This document shows positions 55,776 through 64,000 of a stretch of 64,000 nucleotides of DNA, piece by piece. The notes below the pieces were generated by a model that was given only the letters and a program-made list of their open reading frames with translations, was not told the DNA's origin and did no database searches. Position 1 is the first letter of the stretch. Each line of letters opens with the position of its first letter. Origin of the DNA: Swaminathania salitolerans. GTDB taxonomy: Bacteria > Pseudomonadota > Alphaproteobacteria > Acetobacterales > Acetobacteraceae. Both the position numbers and the translations under genes were made by a program. Where the stretch lies: NCBI RefSeq assembly GCF_025994315.1, contig NZ_BAQE01000012.1, one strand, 5' to 3'.

Positions 55776-56780
55776 TCAGCGATCCGTCAGGCGGAATTCG
55801 ATACGACGGTTGCGCGCGAAGGCAGCGGCCGTATTCGCCGGATCGAGAGGCTGGTAATCGGAAAATCCGGTCGCGGCGAGATGATGCGGATCGACCCCGG
55901 CCCTGATCAGGACCTTGACCACGGTGATGGCGCGCGCGCTCGACAGCTCCCAGTTGCTCGGGAAGGCGCTGTGGATGGGCTGTCTGTCGGCATGACCGTC
56001 GACTCTCAGGATCCACGGAACGTCGCCCGGGATCTGGCTCGAGACCTGCCGGAACGTATGGGCGAGGGCCGTGATTTCCTTCTCGCCTTCAGGGGTCAGC
56101 TCGGCGCTGCCCTGGGGAAACAGGATCGAGCTCTGGAAGACGAAGCGATCTCCGACGATCTCGACACCCTTCTGGTTCTTCAGGATGTCCCGCAGGCGTC
56201 CGAAGAACTCCGAGCGATAACGTTTGAGCTGATTGACCTTGTCCGCCAGGGCGACGTTCAGCCTCTTGCCCAGATCGTCGATCTTCTCGTCGCGCGCCGC
56301 AACATCCCTTTTCGCGATGTCGAGAGCCGCGCCGATCGCCTGGAGCTGACGGTTCAGCTCCTCGAGCTGCGATTTCAGCTCGGCGATGCTCGCCTGATCG
56401 GAGCGGGAGGCTTCACCGGCCGCTGCAAGAGCCTGCTCCTTTTCAGCGATCGTCCCGTTCAGGGTCGCGAGCTGCTGGGTCAGGGTATCGGCCTGTCGTC
56501 TGGCGCTGTCGCGATCCGTCGTGAGGCTGGCGACCATCGAATCGAGCTGGTGGTTTTTCTGCTCGGTCATCGAAAGCGTGTGCTGCAGGGCGGCAAGCTG
56601 CTGGCGGAGGGCGTCGAGGGAGTGGGTACGCCGGCTCAGGGCGACCGACAGGAATTGCTGCCCGAGGACGAAGACCAGCAGAACGAAGGTCACGACCATC
56701 AGAAGCGTGGACAGGGCATCCACATAACCGGGCCACGCATTGAGTTCGCCATGCGAACTCCGTCGGGAACGTCGCGCCAT
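55776..56780 (-). CDS. MotB/OmpA-type peptidoglycan-binding protein
   Basis: Protein of 334 residues. One membrane helix at residues 19-44 (GYVDALSTLLMVVTFVLLVFV) carries an Asp (residue 21) in the place of the proton-carrying Asp of MotB. A long coiled coil (about 55-190) follows, then an OmpA/MotB domain with DVPWILRVDGHADRQP, ELSSARAITVVKVLI and NRRIEFRLTDR. It is the stator-type partner of the MotA/ExbB-like gene just upstream. No flagellar genes are near, so it is likely a cell-envelope proton-driven complex. Confidence 0.87.
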   Translation of the reverse strand: MARRSRRSSHGELNAWPGYVDALSTLLMVVTFVLLVFVLGQQFLSVALSRRTHSLDALRQQLAALQHTLSMTEQKNHQLDSMVASLTTDRDSARRQADTLTQQLATLNGTIAEKEQALAAAGEASRSDQASIAELKSQLEELNRQLQAIGAALDIAKRDVAARDEKIDDLGKRLNVALADKVNQLKRYRSEFFGRLRDILKNQKGVEIVGDRFVFQSSILFPQGSAELTPEGEKEITALAHTFRQVSSQIPGDVPWILRVDGHADRQPIHSAFPSNWELSSARAITVVKVLIRAGVDPHHLAATGFSDYQPLDPANTAAAFARNRRIEFRLTDR

Positions 56781-56793
56781 GATACCTGCCTTC

Positions 56794-57957
56794 CTACTGC
56801 CTGGTCGTGCCGGGGCCGGCGGGTGTCGTTGCGGCGATCGTGCGGGCGAGAACACGCAGATCGTTGCGGATCTCGCCGCTCATCTGGGCCCGTCCACTAT
56901 GCAGTTCGTCGATCAGCCGCACGATATGCCCCTCGATGCGGCTGAACTGCTCGCGCCCCTCGCGTGCATCGTTGAAGGCTGCGGTGCCCGGGGTGGCGGC
57001 CTCGCCGACATGCTTGAGAAAGGGGCCGAGAAGAGCCTGACCCTCGGCCACGCGGGACATCATCTTCTGGTTCGCCTGCAGCAGGTCGGTCATGGCCTTC
57101 AGGCGTTCCTGCAGACCTTCCATGACCTGAAGCTGCTGCATACGGCTCTCCTCGCTGCGGGAGACGACATTCTGGAGCGTTTCGAGGTTTTCTGCCGTCT
57201 GTTCGAGCAGGGCCTGAACATAGGCGGGCACGGAGCCGTCACCGCCTTCCAGGATGGCGGAGCCGTGCTTGGTGATTCCGGCGAGCCATTCTTCGACCTC
57301 GTTGAAAAACCGGTTCTGGGCCTGTCCGGCATTGAGATCGAGAAAACCGAGAATGAGGGCGCCGGCGAGACCGAACATCGATCCGGAGAAGGCCGTGGCC
57401 ATGCCCTTGAGCGGCTGGGCCAGACCGGATTTCAGCTGATCGAACATGGCATCGAGATTGCCATCGCCCACACTCATGCCGCCGATCACGCCCGCGATCG
57501 AACTCACCGTAAGAAGAAGGCCGTAGAACGTGCCGAGCAGACCCAGAAAGATCAGAAGGCTCGTCATGTAGCGCGAAATCTCACGCGATTCGTCCAGTCG
57601 ACCGGACAGGGAATCGAGCGTGGCTTGGGTCGATTGCAGGGTCAGGGCAAGACGGCCCGACGTGCTGCGCGCCGCGAGATTGCGTGCGAGCGGGCCGAGA
57701 AGACGCGGAGGGGAAGGCTGGGCCAGTCCGGTCCGGTTGACCCGCAATTCCTCCACCCATCTGACCTCGGGCATGAGACGCTGGACGATCCGGAGATTCC
57801 AGAGAATGCCGATGAGCAGGACGAACAGGATGAGTCCGTCGAGCATCGGATTGGCGAAGAATGCTGCGTAGAGCGTTCTGCCCAGAAGGGCGACGACGGC
57901 GATGACGAGGCACAGGAAGATCCCCATGCGCAGGAGATAGATCGTCGGTCGGGTCAT
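56794..57957 (-). CDS. MotA/TolQ/ExbB-type proton-channel protein with coiled-coil tail
   Basis: Protein of 387 residues. Two N-terminal helices (about 9-30 and 38-55), then FLGLLGTFYGLLLTVSSIAGVI and KGMATAFSGSMFGLAGALILGFLDL, which match the conserved TM3/TM4 of the MotA/ExbB family. From residue 225 on it is a long helical, probably coiled-coil tail (VQALLEQTAENLETLQNVV). The ATG overlaps the stop of the OmpA-like gene upstream (57954). With the MotB-like gene it should form a proton-driven stator. Confidence 0.87.
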   Translation of the reverse strand: MTRPTIYLLRMGIFLCLVIAVVALLGRTLYAAFFANPMLDGLILFVLLIGILWNLRIVQRLMPEVRWVEELRVNRTGLAQPSPPRLLGPLARNLAARSTSGRLALTLQSTQATLDSLSGRLDESREISRYMTSLLIFLGLLGTFYGLLLTVSSIAGVIGGMSVGDGNLDAMFDQLKSGLAQPLKGMATAFSGSMFGLAGALILGFLDLNAGQAQNRFFNEVEEWLAGITKHGSAILEGGDGSVPAYVQALLEQTAENLETLQNVVSRSEESRMQQLQVMEGLQERLKAMTDLLQANQKMMSRVAEGQALLGPFLKHVGEAATPGTAAFNDAREGREQFSRIEGHIVRLIDELHSGRAQMSGEIRNDLRVLARTIAATTPAGPGTTRQ

Positions 57958-58733
57958 TGGGGTGCCTTGGGGGAGGGGGCTCCGAACTGGGCCTCGGAGC
58001 TTGGCACGGGTGCCGCGCCTTCGGCAACGATATCGAGGCGGTCGGGGGGCGTGACGCCTTCAGCGGCGAGCCCGGTCGCTCTGGGGTAGATTCTCGTCGT
58101 TGCGACACCGGCGCGGATCAGGATCGACCGGACGGCGAGCGCACGCGCCAGGGCGATGCGTCTCGGTGTGGAGAGATCCTCCGTACTGCCGCTGGCGCTC
58201 GACCAGAGCGTGACGCGCAGACCGGGCTGTGCCGCCAGTTTTCGGCCTTCCGCCGAGACGGCGTCGATCATGGCCTGTGTCATGGCGCTGCTATCGGGGG
58301 AAAAGAGAACGCGAAGCCCCTTCCCGACAGTCTGTGTCTCCCCCTTCGCATCGGCAGACGCCTTCACATCTTCCGGAGGGACCGGCGGATGGGTCGGGAC
58401 CGGAACGGCAGGGGGGACGATGATGACAGGACGGGGCGGGGCGGCGGGAACGTCGGGAGGGGCGCCCACGCGCCGGGCCGCGGGCGCCTGCGGCGCCGGG
58501 GAGGACGGCTCGGCATGTGACGGTGCCGTGTGCGGCGACGCGTTTTGCGGCGTCACCTTATGTGGTGGCGTCTTGTGCGGGGATGTCTTCTGCGGAGGCG
58601 TCTTCTCTGGCGCGGCTGCCTTGGGCAGCGCGTCCTCGTTGATCGTGACCTGCGCCCGTGCGGGGGAGGCGGACAGCGGAGCGGCCGGAAGCACGGCCGA
58701 GAGCAGGAGGGAGTATAGGAGCGGCCGTTTCAT
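57954..58733 (-). CDS. Exported OmpA-like protein with Pro-rich linker
   Basis: Protein of 259 residues. Signal peptide MKRPLLYSLLLSAVLP with cleavage near ARAQ, then a Pro/His/Lys/Thr-rich linker (about 40-125, with repeats such as KTPPHK and KTSPHK from short DNA repeats at 58540-58610). The C-terminus is OmpA-like: LRVLFSPDSSAMTQAMID, VTLWSSASGS, RRIALARALAVRSILI and GVTPPDRLDIV. It is coupled to the MotA-like gene by ATGA, so the three genes form one unit. Confidence 0.82.
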   Translation of the reverse strand: MKRPLLYSLLLSAVLPAAPLSASPARAQVTINEDALPKAAAPEKTPPQKTSPHKTPPHKVTPQNASPHTAPSHAEPSSPAPQAPAARRVGAPPDVPAAPPRPVIIVPPAVPVPTHPPVPPEDVKASADAKGETQTVGKGLRVLFSPDSSAMTQAMIDAVSAEGRKLAAQPGLRVTLWSSASGSTEDLSTPRRIALARALAVRSILIRAGVATTRIYPRATGLAAEGVTPPDRLDIVAEGAAPVPSSEAQFGAPSPKAPQ

Positions 58734-58757
58734 GACCGCATCATCCTAATCGCCTCG

Positions 58758-58796
58758 CCCCGTTCCGGGCAATGGGGGAACGGGGTTTTCGTCTTT
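58758..58796. terminator. 9-base hairpin with T-rich flank on the plus strand
   Basis: CCCCGTTCC (58758-58766) pairs with GGAACGGGG (58777-58785), followed on the plus strand by TTTTCGTCTTTT. It lies between two minus-strand genes, so a plus-strand terminator has no gene to end; it could still weaken read-through on the minus strand. Confidence 0.4.
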
Positions 58797-58812
58797 TGCT
58801 GCCTGACCGGTC

Positions 58813-59643
58813 TCAGGCCTTGCGCGTCAGTGCGTCGAGCACGATGGCGCGTATCGGACCATGCAGGTTGGCGTTCCCCGCGACGACCGTGACGTCGTTG
58901 TCCAGATCCGTGATCTCCAGCCCTTCAGGGTCGGTCGCATAGCCGCCGGCTTCACGCACGATCAGCAGCCCTGCGGCGCAATCCCAGGGTTTCAGCCCGA
59001 TTTCCCAGAATGCCTCGTAACGTCCGGCGGCTACCCATGCCAGATCCAGCGCGGCGGCGCCGAAGCGGCGGAAGCCCGCGACATGCGGCATGAGCGCGGC
59101 GAGGGTGCGGCCGAAAGGCAGGCGGCGGTCAGCCGGTGTCTTGGCGAAGGGAATACCGGTGGCGATCAGCGATTCGGAGAGGTCGCGACGGGCGGAAACA
59201 CGGATGCGGCGCTCATTGAGAAAGGCGCCGATGCCTTTCTCGGCCCAGAACATCTCGTTCGCTGCGGGGTTGTAGACCATCGCGGCGGCGATTTCGGTCG
59301 AGCCGTCGGGATGCCGGCGTTGCAACGCGATGGAAATCGCCCATTGCGGAATGCCGTGCAGGAAGTTCGACGTGCCGTCCAGCGGATCGACGATCCAGCG
59401 CCAGGTCCAGTTCTCGCCGCCCGATGTGCCGCTTTCCTCCATCAGGAAGGCATAGCCCGGACGGGCGCGGGCGAGTTCATCACGGATCGTCTGTTCGGCG
59501 CGCAGATCGGCCTGCGAGACGAAATCGCCCGGCCCCTTGATGCTGACCTGAAGTTGCTCGACTTCGGCGAAATCGCGCAGGAGGCGCTTGGCTGCCTTTT
59601 GCGCAGCATTCTGCATGACGGTCATATGCGGCGAGAGGCGCAT
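58813..59643 (-). CDS. Inositol monophosphatase family protein
   Basis: Protein of 276 residues. MEESG and the metal site IVDPLDGTSNFLHGIP (DPxDGT) are complete, and WDCAAGLLIVREAGG is the C-terminal signature. It is a Mg-dependent phosphatase for inositol-type phosphates or histidinol phosphate (SuhB/HisN group); sequence alone does not choose. Same strand as efp, with an unstructured gap. Confidence 0.9.
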   Translation of the reverse strand: MRLSPHMTVMQNAAQKAAKRLLRDFAEVEQLQVSIKGPGDFVSQADLRAEQTIRDELARARPGYAFLMEESGTSGGENWTWRWIVDPLDGTSNFLHGIPQWAISIALQRRHPDGSTEIAAAMVYNPAANEMFWAEKGIGAFLNERRIRVSARRDLSESLIATGIPFAKTPADRRLPFGRTLAALMPHVAGFRRFGAAALDLAWVAAGRYEAFWEIGLKPWDCAAGLLIVREAGGYATDPEGLEITDLDNDVTVVAGNANLHGPIRAIVLDALTRKA

Positions 59644-59693
59644 GGCAAAAATCCTGATGAAAAACTGTGAAAGAGCAGGGGCGTCGGTCGGGG

Positions 59694-59718
59694 CGGGATC
59701 GCTACGGGCGCGATCCCG
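59694..59718. repeat. 9-base inverted repeat after efp
   Basis: CGGGATCGC (59694-59702) and GCGATCCCG (59710-59718) with a 7-base loop. It lies 50 bases beyond the efp stop on the minus strand; without a T tract its role is unclear. Confidence 0.4.
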
Positions 59719-59769
59719 GATCAGGGCGTGGGGTTTCCCCGCGCGGAGGTGTCAGCGCGCGGGGGGGGG

Positions 59770-60336
59770 TCAGTTCTTGGCGCGCTCGACATAGGACGCG
59801 TCATCGGTGCGGACCACCACGCGCTCGCCGGATTCGATGAAGGGGGGAACCATGGTCTTCACGCCATTGGACAGCATGGCGGGCTTGTACGACGAGCTGG
59901 CGGTCTGTCCCTTGACCACCGGATCGGCCTCCGTGATCTCGAGCGTCACATGAGGAGGCAGGGAGACGCCCACCGGATCGCCCTCGACCAGCTTCACGTT
60001 CAGCTCCATGTTGTCCTGCAGGAAGGGGAGCTGGTCTCCGAAGAAATCCTTGTGCAGCATGACCTGCTCGAAGGTTTCGGGATCCATCAGGACGATGTTG
60101 TCGCCGTCTTCGTACGAGTAGGTGTAGTCCTTGTCTTCTGTCATCAGACGTTCGACGGTATCGGCGGTGCGCCAGCGCTCATTGGTCTTGTTGCCGGTAT
60201 TGAGGTCGCGCATCTCGACCTGGATGAAGGCGCCACCCTTGCCCGGCGTGATGATCTGCTGCTTGAGAACGGTCCAGCGACGACCGTCATGCTCGATGAC
60301 CTGGCCGGCGCGGATCAGGTTAGCCTGCTGCTTCAT
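59770..60336 (-). CDS. efp: Elongation factor P
   Basis: Protein of 188 residues that rescues ribosomes stalled at polyproline. The acceptor Lys for lysylation is Lys33 in the loop TPGKGGAF. The three-domain arrangement is clear from RWTVLKQQIIT, NIVLMDPETFEQ and VGVSLPPHVTLEITEADP, with TDDASYVERAKN at the C-terminus. Modification enzymes EpmA and EpmB are encoded 1.2-3.3 kb away, consistent with beta-lysylation. Confidence 0.95.
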   Translation of the reverse strand: MKQQANLIRAGQVIEHDGRRWTVLKQQIITPGKGGAFIQVEMRDLNTGNKTNERWRTADTVERLMTEDKDYTYSYEDGDNIVLMDPETFEQVMLHKDFFGDQLPFLQDNMELNVKLVEGDPVGVSLPPHVTLEITEADPVVKGQTASSSYKPAMLSNGVKTMVPPFIESGERVVVRTDDASYVERAKN

Positions 60337-60544
60337 GGAAGAAAGATCCCGGGAATCGTGATGAGGACACGACGGAATCCTGCCGCCGTGAAAGGCGCGT
60401 ATCTACCGAAGCGGGCGAGCAAGAGCAAGCGAGTTGGATCTCTGCGCCGGGGAGGGCCGGGTCGTACCGGGCCGTGGGGTGGCGGAACCGGCGCGGCGCG
60501 AACGGCGCTTGCCCCGCGATGAGGGGGTGTCTAGGAGCGGCATC

Positions 60545-61441
60545 ATGAGCCTGCGCCTTCCTTCCGTTCGGTCTTTCATCACGTCCATTCTGGTCGGGCC
60601 CGCCCTGGTCGCGTCCCTGACGCTCGGTTCTGCCGGAACGGCATGGGCCGCCGATTGTGCGTCGCGCTTTCTGGACGGCACCCAGCCCCGCGTCTCGCTT
60701 CCGGCCCCGCAGGGACGCTACGTCCTGTTGTGCAATCTCGATTTCGCCGTGCTGGTATCGGGCACGACCCACGAGCCGGTATGGGTGGCCGAGCACCTGA
60801 CGCGACAGGACGTACGTGCGGCGCGTCATCAGGTCAGGCAGGGCGTGTTTCACGAGGAAACGCGTCAGCCGCCCGGGGATCGCGCCCATCTGGAGGATTA
60901 TCGCCGTTCGGGGTTCGATCGCGGGCATATGATGCCGAGCGGCGATGCGCCGACCGAGGTTTCGCAGCAGCAGACCTTTTCGCTTTCCAACATGGTTCCC
61001 CAGACGCCCGATCTCAACCGGGGTTTATGGGCGGGGGTCGAGAAGCAGGTGCGCGATCTGGCGAAATCGGAGGGGGAAATCTATGTCGTGACGGGGCCGG
61101 CCTATCGCACGGCGCATGCGGCGACGATCGGCCCGGATGCTCTTCCGGTGCCGACATCCACCTGGAAGGCCGTCTATCTGCCTGCGCGCAGGCAGGCCGG
61201 TGTCTATGTCTGCAAGAACCTGACCGAACCGCGCTGTACGCAGGTGCCCGTTGCCGCGCTGATCCGTGTGACGGGGGTCGATCCGTTTCCGACCCTGCCC
61301 GACCGGATCAAGGCCGGGATGGCGCAGCTCCCCGAACCAAAGGCGGAGCCTTATCATGTCTCGCCGCGTCTTCAGCGTCTGACGCGTCGCATTCTCTCGC
61401 GCTTTCTCAAGGAGCTGCTCTCCTCGGGATCGCCGCTCTGA
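60545..61441 (+). CDS. Secreted DNA/RNA non-specific endonuclease (DRGH type)
   Basis: Protein of 298 residues. Signal peptide to AWA-A near residue 35. The catalytic motif DRGHMMPSGD contains the general-base His of beta-beta-alpha-metal nucleases, and FSLSNMVPQTPDLNRGLW holds the metal-binding Asn. These are NUC1/Serratia-nuclease features. Two Cys pairs fit a secreted enzyme. The ATG at 60545 begins directly at the signal peptide. It sits between efp and epmB, without a link I can read. May degrade external nucleic acid for nutrition or prevent uptake. Confidence 0.9.
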   Translation: MSLRLPSVRSFITSILVGPALVASLTLGSAGTAWAADCASRFLDGTQPRVSLPAPQGRYVLLCNLDFAVLVSGTTHEPVWVAEHLTRQDVRAARHQVRQGVFHEETRQPPGDRAHLEDYRRSGFDRGHMMPSGDAPTEVSQQQTFSLSNMVPQTPDLNRGLWAGVEKQVRDLAKSEGEIYVVTGPAYRTAHAATIGPDALPVPTSTWKAVYLPARRQAGVYVCKNLTEPRCTQVPVAALIRVTGVDPFPTLPDRIKAGMAQLPEPKAEPYHVSPRLQRLTRRILSRFLKELLSSGSPL

Positions 61442-61487
61442 ACGGCGTAGGGACGGCTTTCGGGCTGCGTTCAGGGGGCCGCTGCGT

Positions 61488-62561
61488 TCAGGGGGCGGAG
61501 GGATTCGTTTCCGGAAGATCGTGAAGCCCGCCATCGGGATCGGTAATCCGACCGGGATGGCGCTCGGGCCGATAGTAATCGGGGCCCAGAGGCACCTTCC
61601 CCGCGCCGCCGGGTATATCGAGCACATAGGTAGGCCAGGCGAGGCCGGTGACGCGTCCGCGGAGGGTTCTGAGCAGTGCTCTGCCTTCCTCGATCGGGAC
61701 ATGAAAATGCGAGGTGCCGGGCGCCGGATCGAGCTGATGCAGGTAATAGGGTTTCACCCGGGCGGCGACGAAGGCCCTGAGCAGGGCCTCGAGAGAGGAA
61801 GGCGTGTCGTTCACGCCCCGCAGCAGGACCGACTGGCTCAATACCGGTATGGCGCGGGACTGGATGCGGCGCAGGCTGGCCCGGGCGTCTTCCGTGAGTT
61901 CGCGGGCATGATTGGCGTGGAGGACGATCCACATGGCCCGGTCGGTTTCCAGCGCATCGAGCATGGCGGTGTCGACACGCCGGGGATCGGCCACCGGAAC
62001 CCGGCTGTGGATACGGATCGTTTCGATATGATCGATGGCGGAGAGCCGGGAGACGATATGCCGGAGCCGTCTCGGGCTGAGCATGAGCGGGTCTCCGCCC
62101 GTCAGGATGACCTCCCGGATCGCTGGATGGGACGCGAGCCATGCGAGGGCCGTTTCGAGCGCGTCGTCGGAGAGCAATCCCCCATCCGGGCCGACATGTT
62201 CCCGCCGGAAGCAGAAACGGCAATAGAGCGGGCAGACGAGAAGAGGCTTGAGCAAGGCGCGATCTTCGTAGCGGTGCACGATGCCGGGAACCGGAGACAA
62301 GGCATCGTCGCCGATCGGATCGTATCGCTCCCACGGAGCGGTTGCGAGCTCTTCCGGCGAGGGGACGACCTGGCGGCCGATCGGATCGTCGGGAGTTTCG
62401 ATCAGGTCGAGGAAGGCGGGCGGTATCGCGGTCGCGAAATTATCCGCCACACGATCGAGCGCGGCCGCCCGATCCTGCGGGACGAGGCCGTCCGCAATGA
62501 GCTGTGCGACGCTGCGCAGGGTCGTTCTGCGTATCGGAGGGGGATTGACCGGATCTGCCAT
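61488..62561 (-). CDS. epmB: EF-P beta-lysylation protein EpmB (KamA-family radical SAM)
   Basis: Protein of 357 residues. The radical-SAM cluster motif CPLYCRFCF (CxxxCxxC) is present, with VILTGGDPLMLS and VLSQSVLLRGVND as the SAM-binding and lysine-2,3-aminomutase-like blocks. TYVLDIPGGAGKVPLGP closes the domain. EpmB makes (R)-beta-lysine for EF-P. ATG 62561 gives the family start. Divergent from epmA with 50 bases between. Confidence 0.92.
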   Translation of the reverse strand: MADPVNPPPIRRTTLRSVAQLIADGLVPQDRAAALDRVADNFATAIPPAFLDLIETPDDPIGRQVVPSPEELATAPWERYDPIGDDALSPVPGIVHRYEDRALLKPLLVCPLYCRFCFRREHVGPDGGLLSDDALETALAWLASHPAIREVILTGGDPLMLSPRRLRHIVSRLSAIDHIETIRIHSRVPVADPRRVDTAMLDALETDRAMWIVLHANHARELTEDARASLRRIQSRAIPVLSQSVLLRGVNDTPSSLEALLRAFVAARVKPYYLHQLDPAPGTSHFHVPIEEGRALLRTLRGRVTGLAWPTYVLDIPGGAGKVPLGPDYYRPERHPGRITDPDGGLHDLPETNPSAP

Positions 62562-62611
62562 GGGCGGGCTGTACTGCAGGCCGGACAGTTTTCGCAACCG
62601 GAGAGCGATTC

Positions 62612-63595
62612 ATGACGAAGCGGACTTCCCTCTCGGACAGGGTGCCCCTGTTGCAGCGACGCGCGCTCATGCAACGCGGCGTGAGAGCCTTTTTCGAGGG
62701 GCGCGGTTATCTCGAAGCCGAGACGCCCTATGCGGTGACGACGCCGGGGGAGGAGGTGCATCTGCGCTGTTTCCGTACCGAACTCGAGGAGCCCGATGGC
62801 CACAGGGAGACGCGCTTCCTGCATACGAGTCCGGAATTCGCGATGAAGCGTATCGTTGCCGCGACGGGATTGCCCGTGTTCCAGATGGCAAGGGTATGGC
62901 GCAATGGCGAGCGCAGCGCTCTGCACGCTCCGGAATTCACGATGCTCGAATGGTATCGCCCGGGGGCGGGGCTCGACGCGCTGATGGACGAGACCGAGGC
63001 GCTTCTGCGGGCGGTGCTTCCGCCTGCGCTCGAACGTGACGGCCGGACCTTGCGATTCGACGGTCCGTTCGAAAGACTGACCATGCAGGAGGCGTTTCAC
63101 CGCTTCGCGAAGGTCGATCTTCTTGCCTCGGGGGAGGATGCGGCGTGTCTGGCGCGTGACGCGGGGACGCGTTTGCGGGACGGGGAGACGTGGGAGGATC
63201 TGTTCTTCCGCCTGTTGCTGGAGCGTGTCGAACCCGAGATCGGTCGTGTCAGGCCGACATTCCTTACTCACTGGCCCAGAGCCCAGGCAGCGCTCTCGCG
63301 TCAGGATCCCGCCGATCCGCGCGTGGCGCTGAGATTCGAGCTCTATGCGGCCGGGATCGAGCTGGCCAACGCTTTCGAGGAGCTGACGGATGGCAGGGAA
63401 CAGAGGGCGCGTTTCGAGGCGGACCGGTTGCGTCGTCTTGCATTGGCGCCGGATCAGGACTGGCCGCTCGACGAGGGGTTTCTGGAAGATCTCGATCATC
63501 TGCCGCCGTGCAGCGGCATCGCGCTCGGCTTCGATCGGCTCGTGATGCTTGCGGTCGGTGCCTCCCGTATTCGTGACATTATGTGGTTATCTTAA
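62612..63595 (+). CDS. epmA: EF-P lysine lysyltransferase EpmA (PoxA/GenX)
   Basis: Protein of 327 residues, a short paralogue of the LysRS catalytic domain without the anticodon-binding domain. RFLHTSPEFAMKRIVAATG (motif 2-like), FQMARVWRNGE, HAPEFTMLEWYR and the motif 3 end CSGIALGFDRLVMLAVG are complete. It attaches beta-lysine to EF-P Lys33. Divergent from epmB, and the efp gene is close by, making a compact EF-P modification locus. Confidence 0.94.
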   Translation: MTKRTSLSDRVPLLQRRALMQRGVRAFFEGRGYLEAETPYAVTTPGEEVHLRCFRTELEEPDGHRETRFLHTSPEFAMKRIVAATGLPVFQMARVWRNGERSALHAPEFTMLEWYRPGAGLDALMDETEALLRAVLPPALERDGRTLRFDGPFERLTMQEAFHRFAKVDLLASGEDAACLARDAGTRLRDGETWEDLFFRLLLERVEPEIGRVRPTFLTHWPRAQAALSRQDPADPRVALRFELYAAGIELANAFEELTDGREQRARFEADRLRRLALAPDQDWPLDEGFLEDLDHLPPCSGIALGFDRLVMLAVGASRIRDIMWLS

Positions 63596-63708
63596 ACCTT
63601 TGGATAGCCATGAAGCTTTTCCGGGGGCAAACTCGTTCTCATAGCCTAACATGGCGCCAGCTTCGAACTGATCCGGCAGGCGGCTTCAGCTTCGGAAGGG
63701 GTATCAGG

Positions 63709-64000
63709 ATGATGAAGAAAACGGTCTTTCTTTCTTTGGCGGCCTTGCTGACGCTGTCGGCGTGCGACGTGCCGACCGTACAACAGCGCAAGGTTCTCGA
63801 TTCCATGATCGGGAAGACGGATGTCGATGTGCTGAGGACCTTCGGCGTGCCGAGCCGGACCTATCAGGCAAGCGGTCACGATTTCCTTGCCTATATCGAC
63901 AACCAGACGAACTACTCGCCCGGAACCGGCGGCTGGGGCTGGGGCTGGGGTGGCGGACCCTGGGGCGGTTATGGCGGCTGGGGTGGCGGCTGGGGCGGCT
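63709..64000 (+). CDS. Lipoprotein, C-terminus cut by window edge
   Basis: Open frame from the ATG at 63709 to the end, 97 codons without a stop. The lipobox LSAC gives Cys19. The mature start IGKTDVDVLRTFGVPSR and FLAYIDN resembles the lipoprotein gene at 22828-23418. A Gly/Trp-rich low-complexity tail (GWGWGWGGG type) begins near residue 75 and continues past the edge. AAGGGG precedes the ATG. Function unknown. Confidence 0.8.
   Translation, partial: MMKKTVFLSLAALLTLSACDVPTVQQRKVLDSMIGKTDVDVLRTFGVPSRTYQASGHDFLAYIDNQTNYSPGTGGWGWGWGGGPWGGYGGWGGGWGG

Noticed and set aside
55776..58733. Zorya defence system
   Set aside because: Only stator-like proteins are present; no ZorC, ZorD or ZorE-like effector gene nearby, and the three-gene unit looks like an envelope complex.

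Overview
The window looks like a chromosomal segment of an acetic acid bacterium (Acetobacteraceae, Alphaproteobacteria). Supporting signs are high GC, a hopanoid (hpn) gene cluster with squalene-hopene cyclase, a DUF3126 protein, SecB, AzgA and Fe-dependent alcohol dehydrogenase genes, a lapA-pyrF-trpF run, and many genes coupled by 4-base ATGA/GTGA stop-start overlaps. I cannot assign a genus from sequence reading alone. Both window edges cut a lipoprotein gene.

Layout. 0-8 kb: lipoprotein (cut), SDR oxidoreductase, TPR protein, ribokinase, GT9 glycosyltransferase, thrS and infC, where infC appears to start at an AUA codon, followed by a strong terminator. 8-11 kb: an AT-rich leader and an RTX-like secreted protein. 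11.4-13.7 kb: a small low-GC island with a ParA-like ATPase overlapping a HEPN-domain protein, a broken serine recombinase and tRNA-Ser(GGA). 13.7-15.5 kb: trpF, pyrF, lapA. 15.5-24.5 kb: a possible small structured RNA, secB, a large multidomain glycosyltransferase, an M20 peptidase, pdxA-pdxJ, two envelope proteins and a DUF3126 protein. 24.7-30.5 kb: GT2 enzyme, DUF2939 protein, MoeB/ThiF, DsrE-like, SH3 protein, pyruvate kinase. 30.5-32.5 kb (minus): hpnL and tyrosine-pathway dehydrogenase.

32.8-45.5 kb is the hopanoid locus. hpnABC and hpnDEFG are separated by about 4.8 kb. That stretch holds an alpha/beta-hydrolase-like protein, a GT2_4/DUF23-type glycosyltransferase with a possibly shared C-terminal domain, and a convergent Tat-exported aminotransferase. 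HpnD, HpnC and HpnE make squalene, Shc cyclises it, and HpnG (with HpnH, not in this window) works on the side chain.

45.5-64 kb: a hairpin-rich intergenic region, Fe-ADH, AzgA permease, an ENPP-type lipoprotein phosphodiesterase, an AsmA protein, another GT2_4 enzyme, LepA, a MotA/MotB-like membrane pair with an OmpA-like partner, an inositol-phosphatase-family protein, and an elongation-factor-P locus (efp, epmB, epmA) enclosing a secreted DRGH nuclease. The last gene is a lipoprotein resembling one at 22.8-23.4 kb.

Most likely to repay follow-up: the ParA-HEPN island beside tRNA-Ser, the genes inserted in the hopanoid locus, the AUA-initiated infC, the putative small RNA at 15.53-15.61 kb, and the repeated occurrence of short in-frame tandem repeats in unrelated genes.
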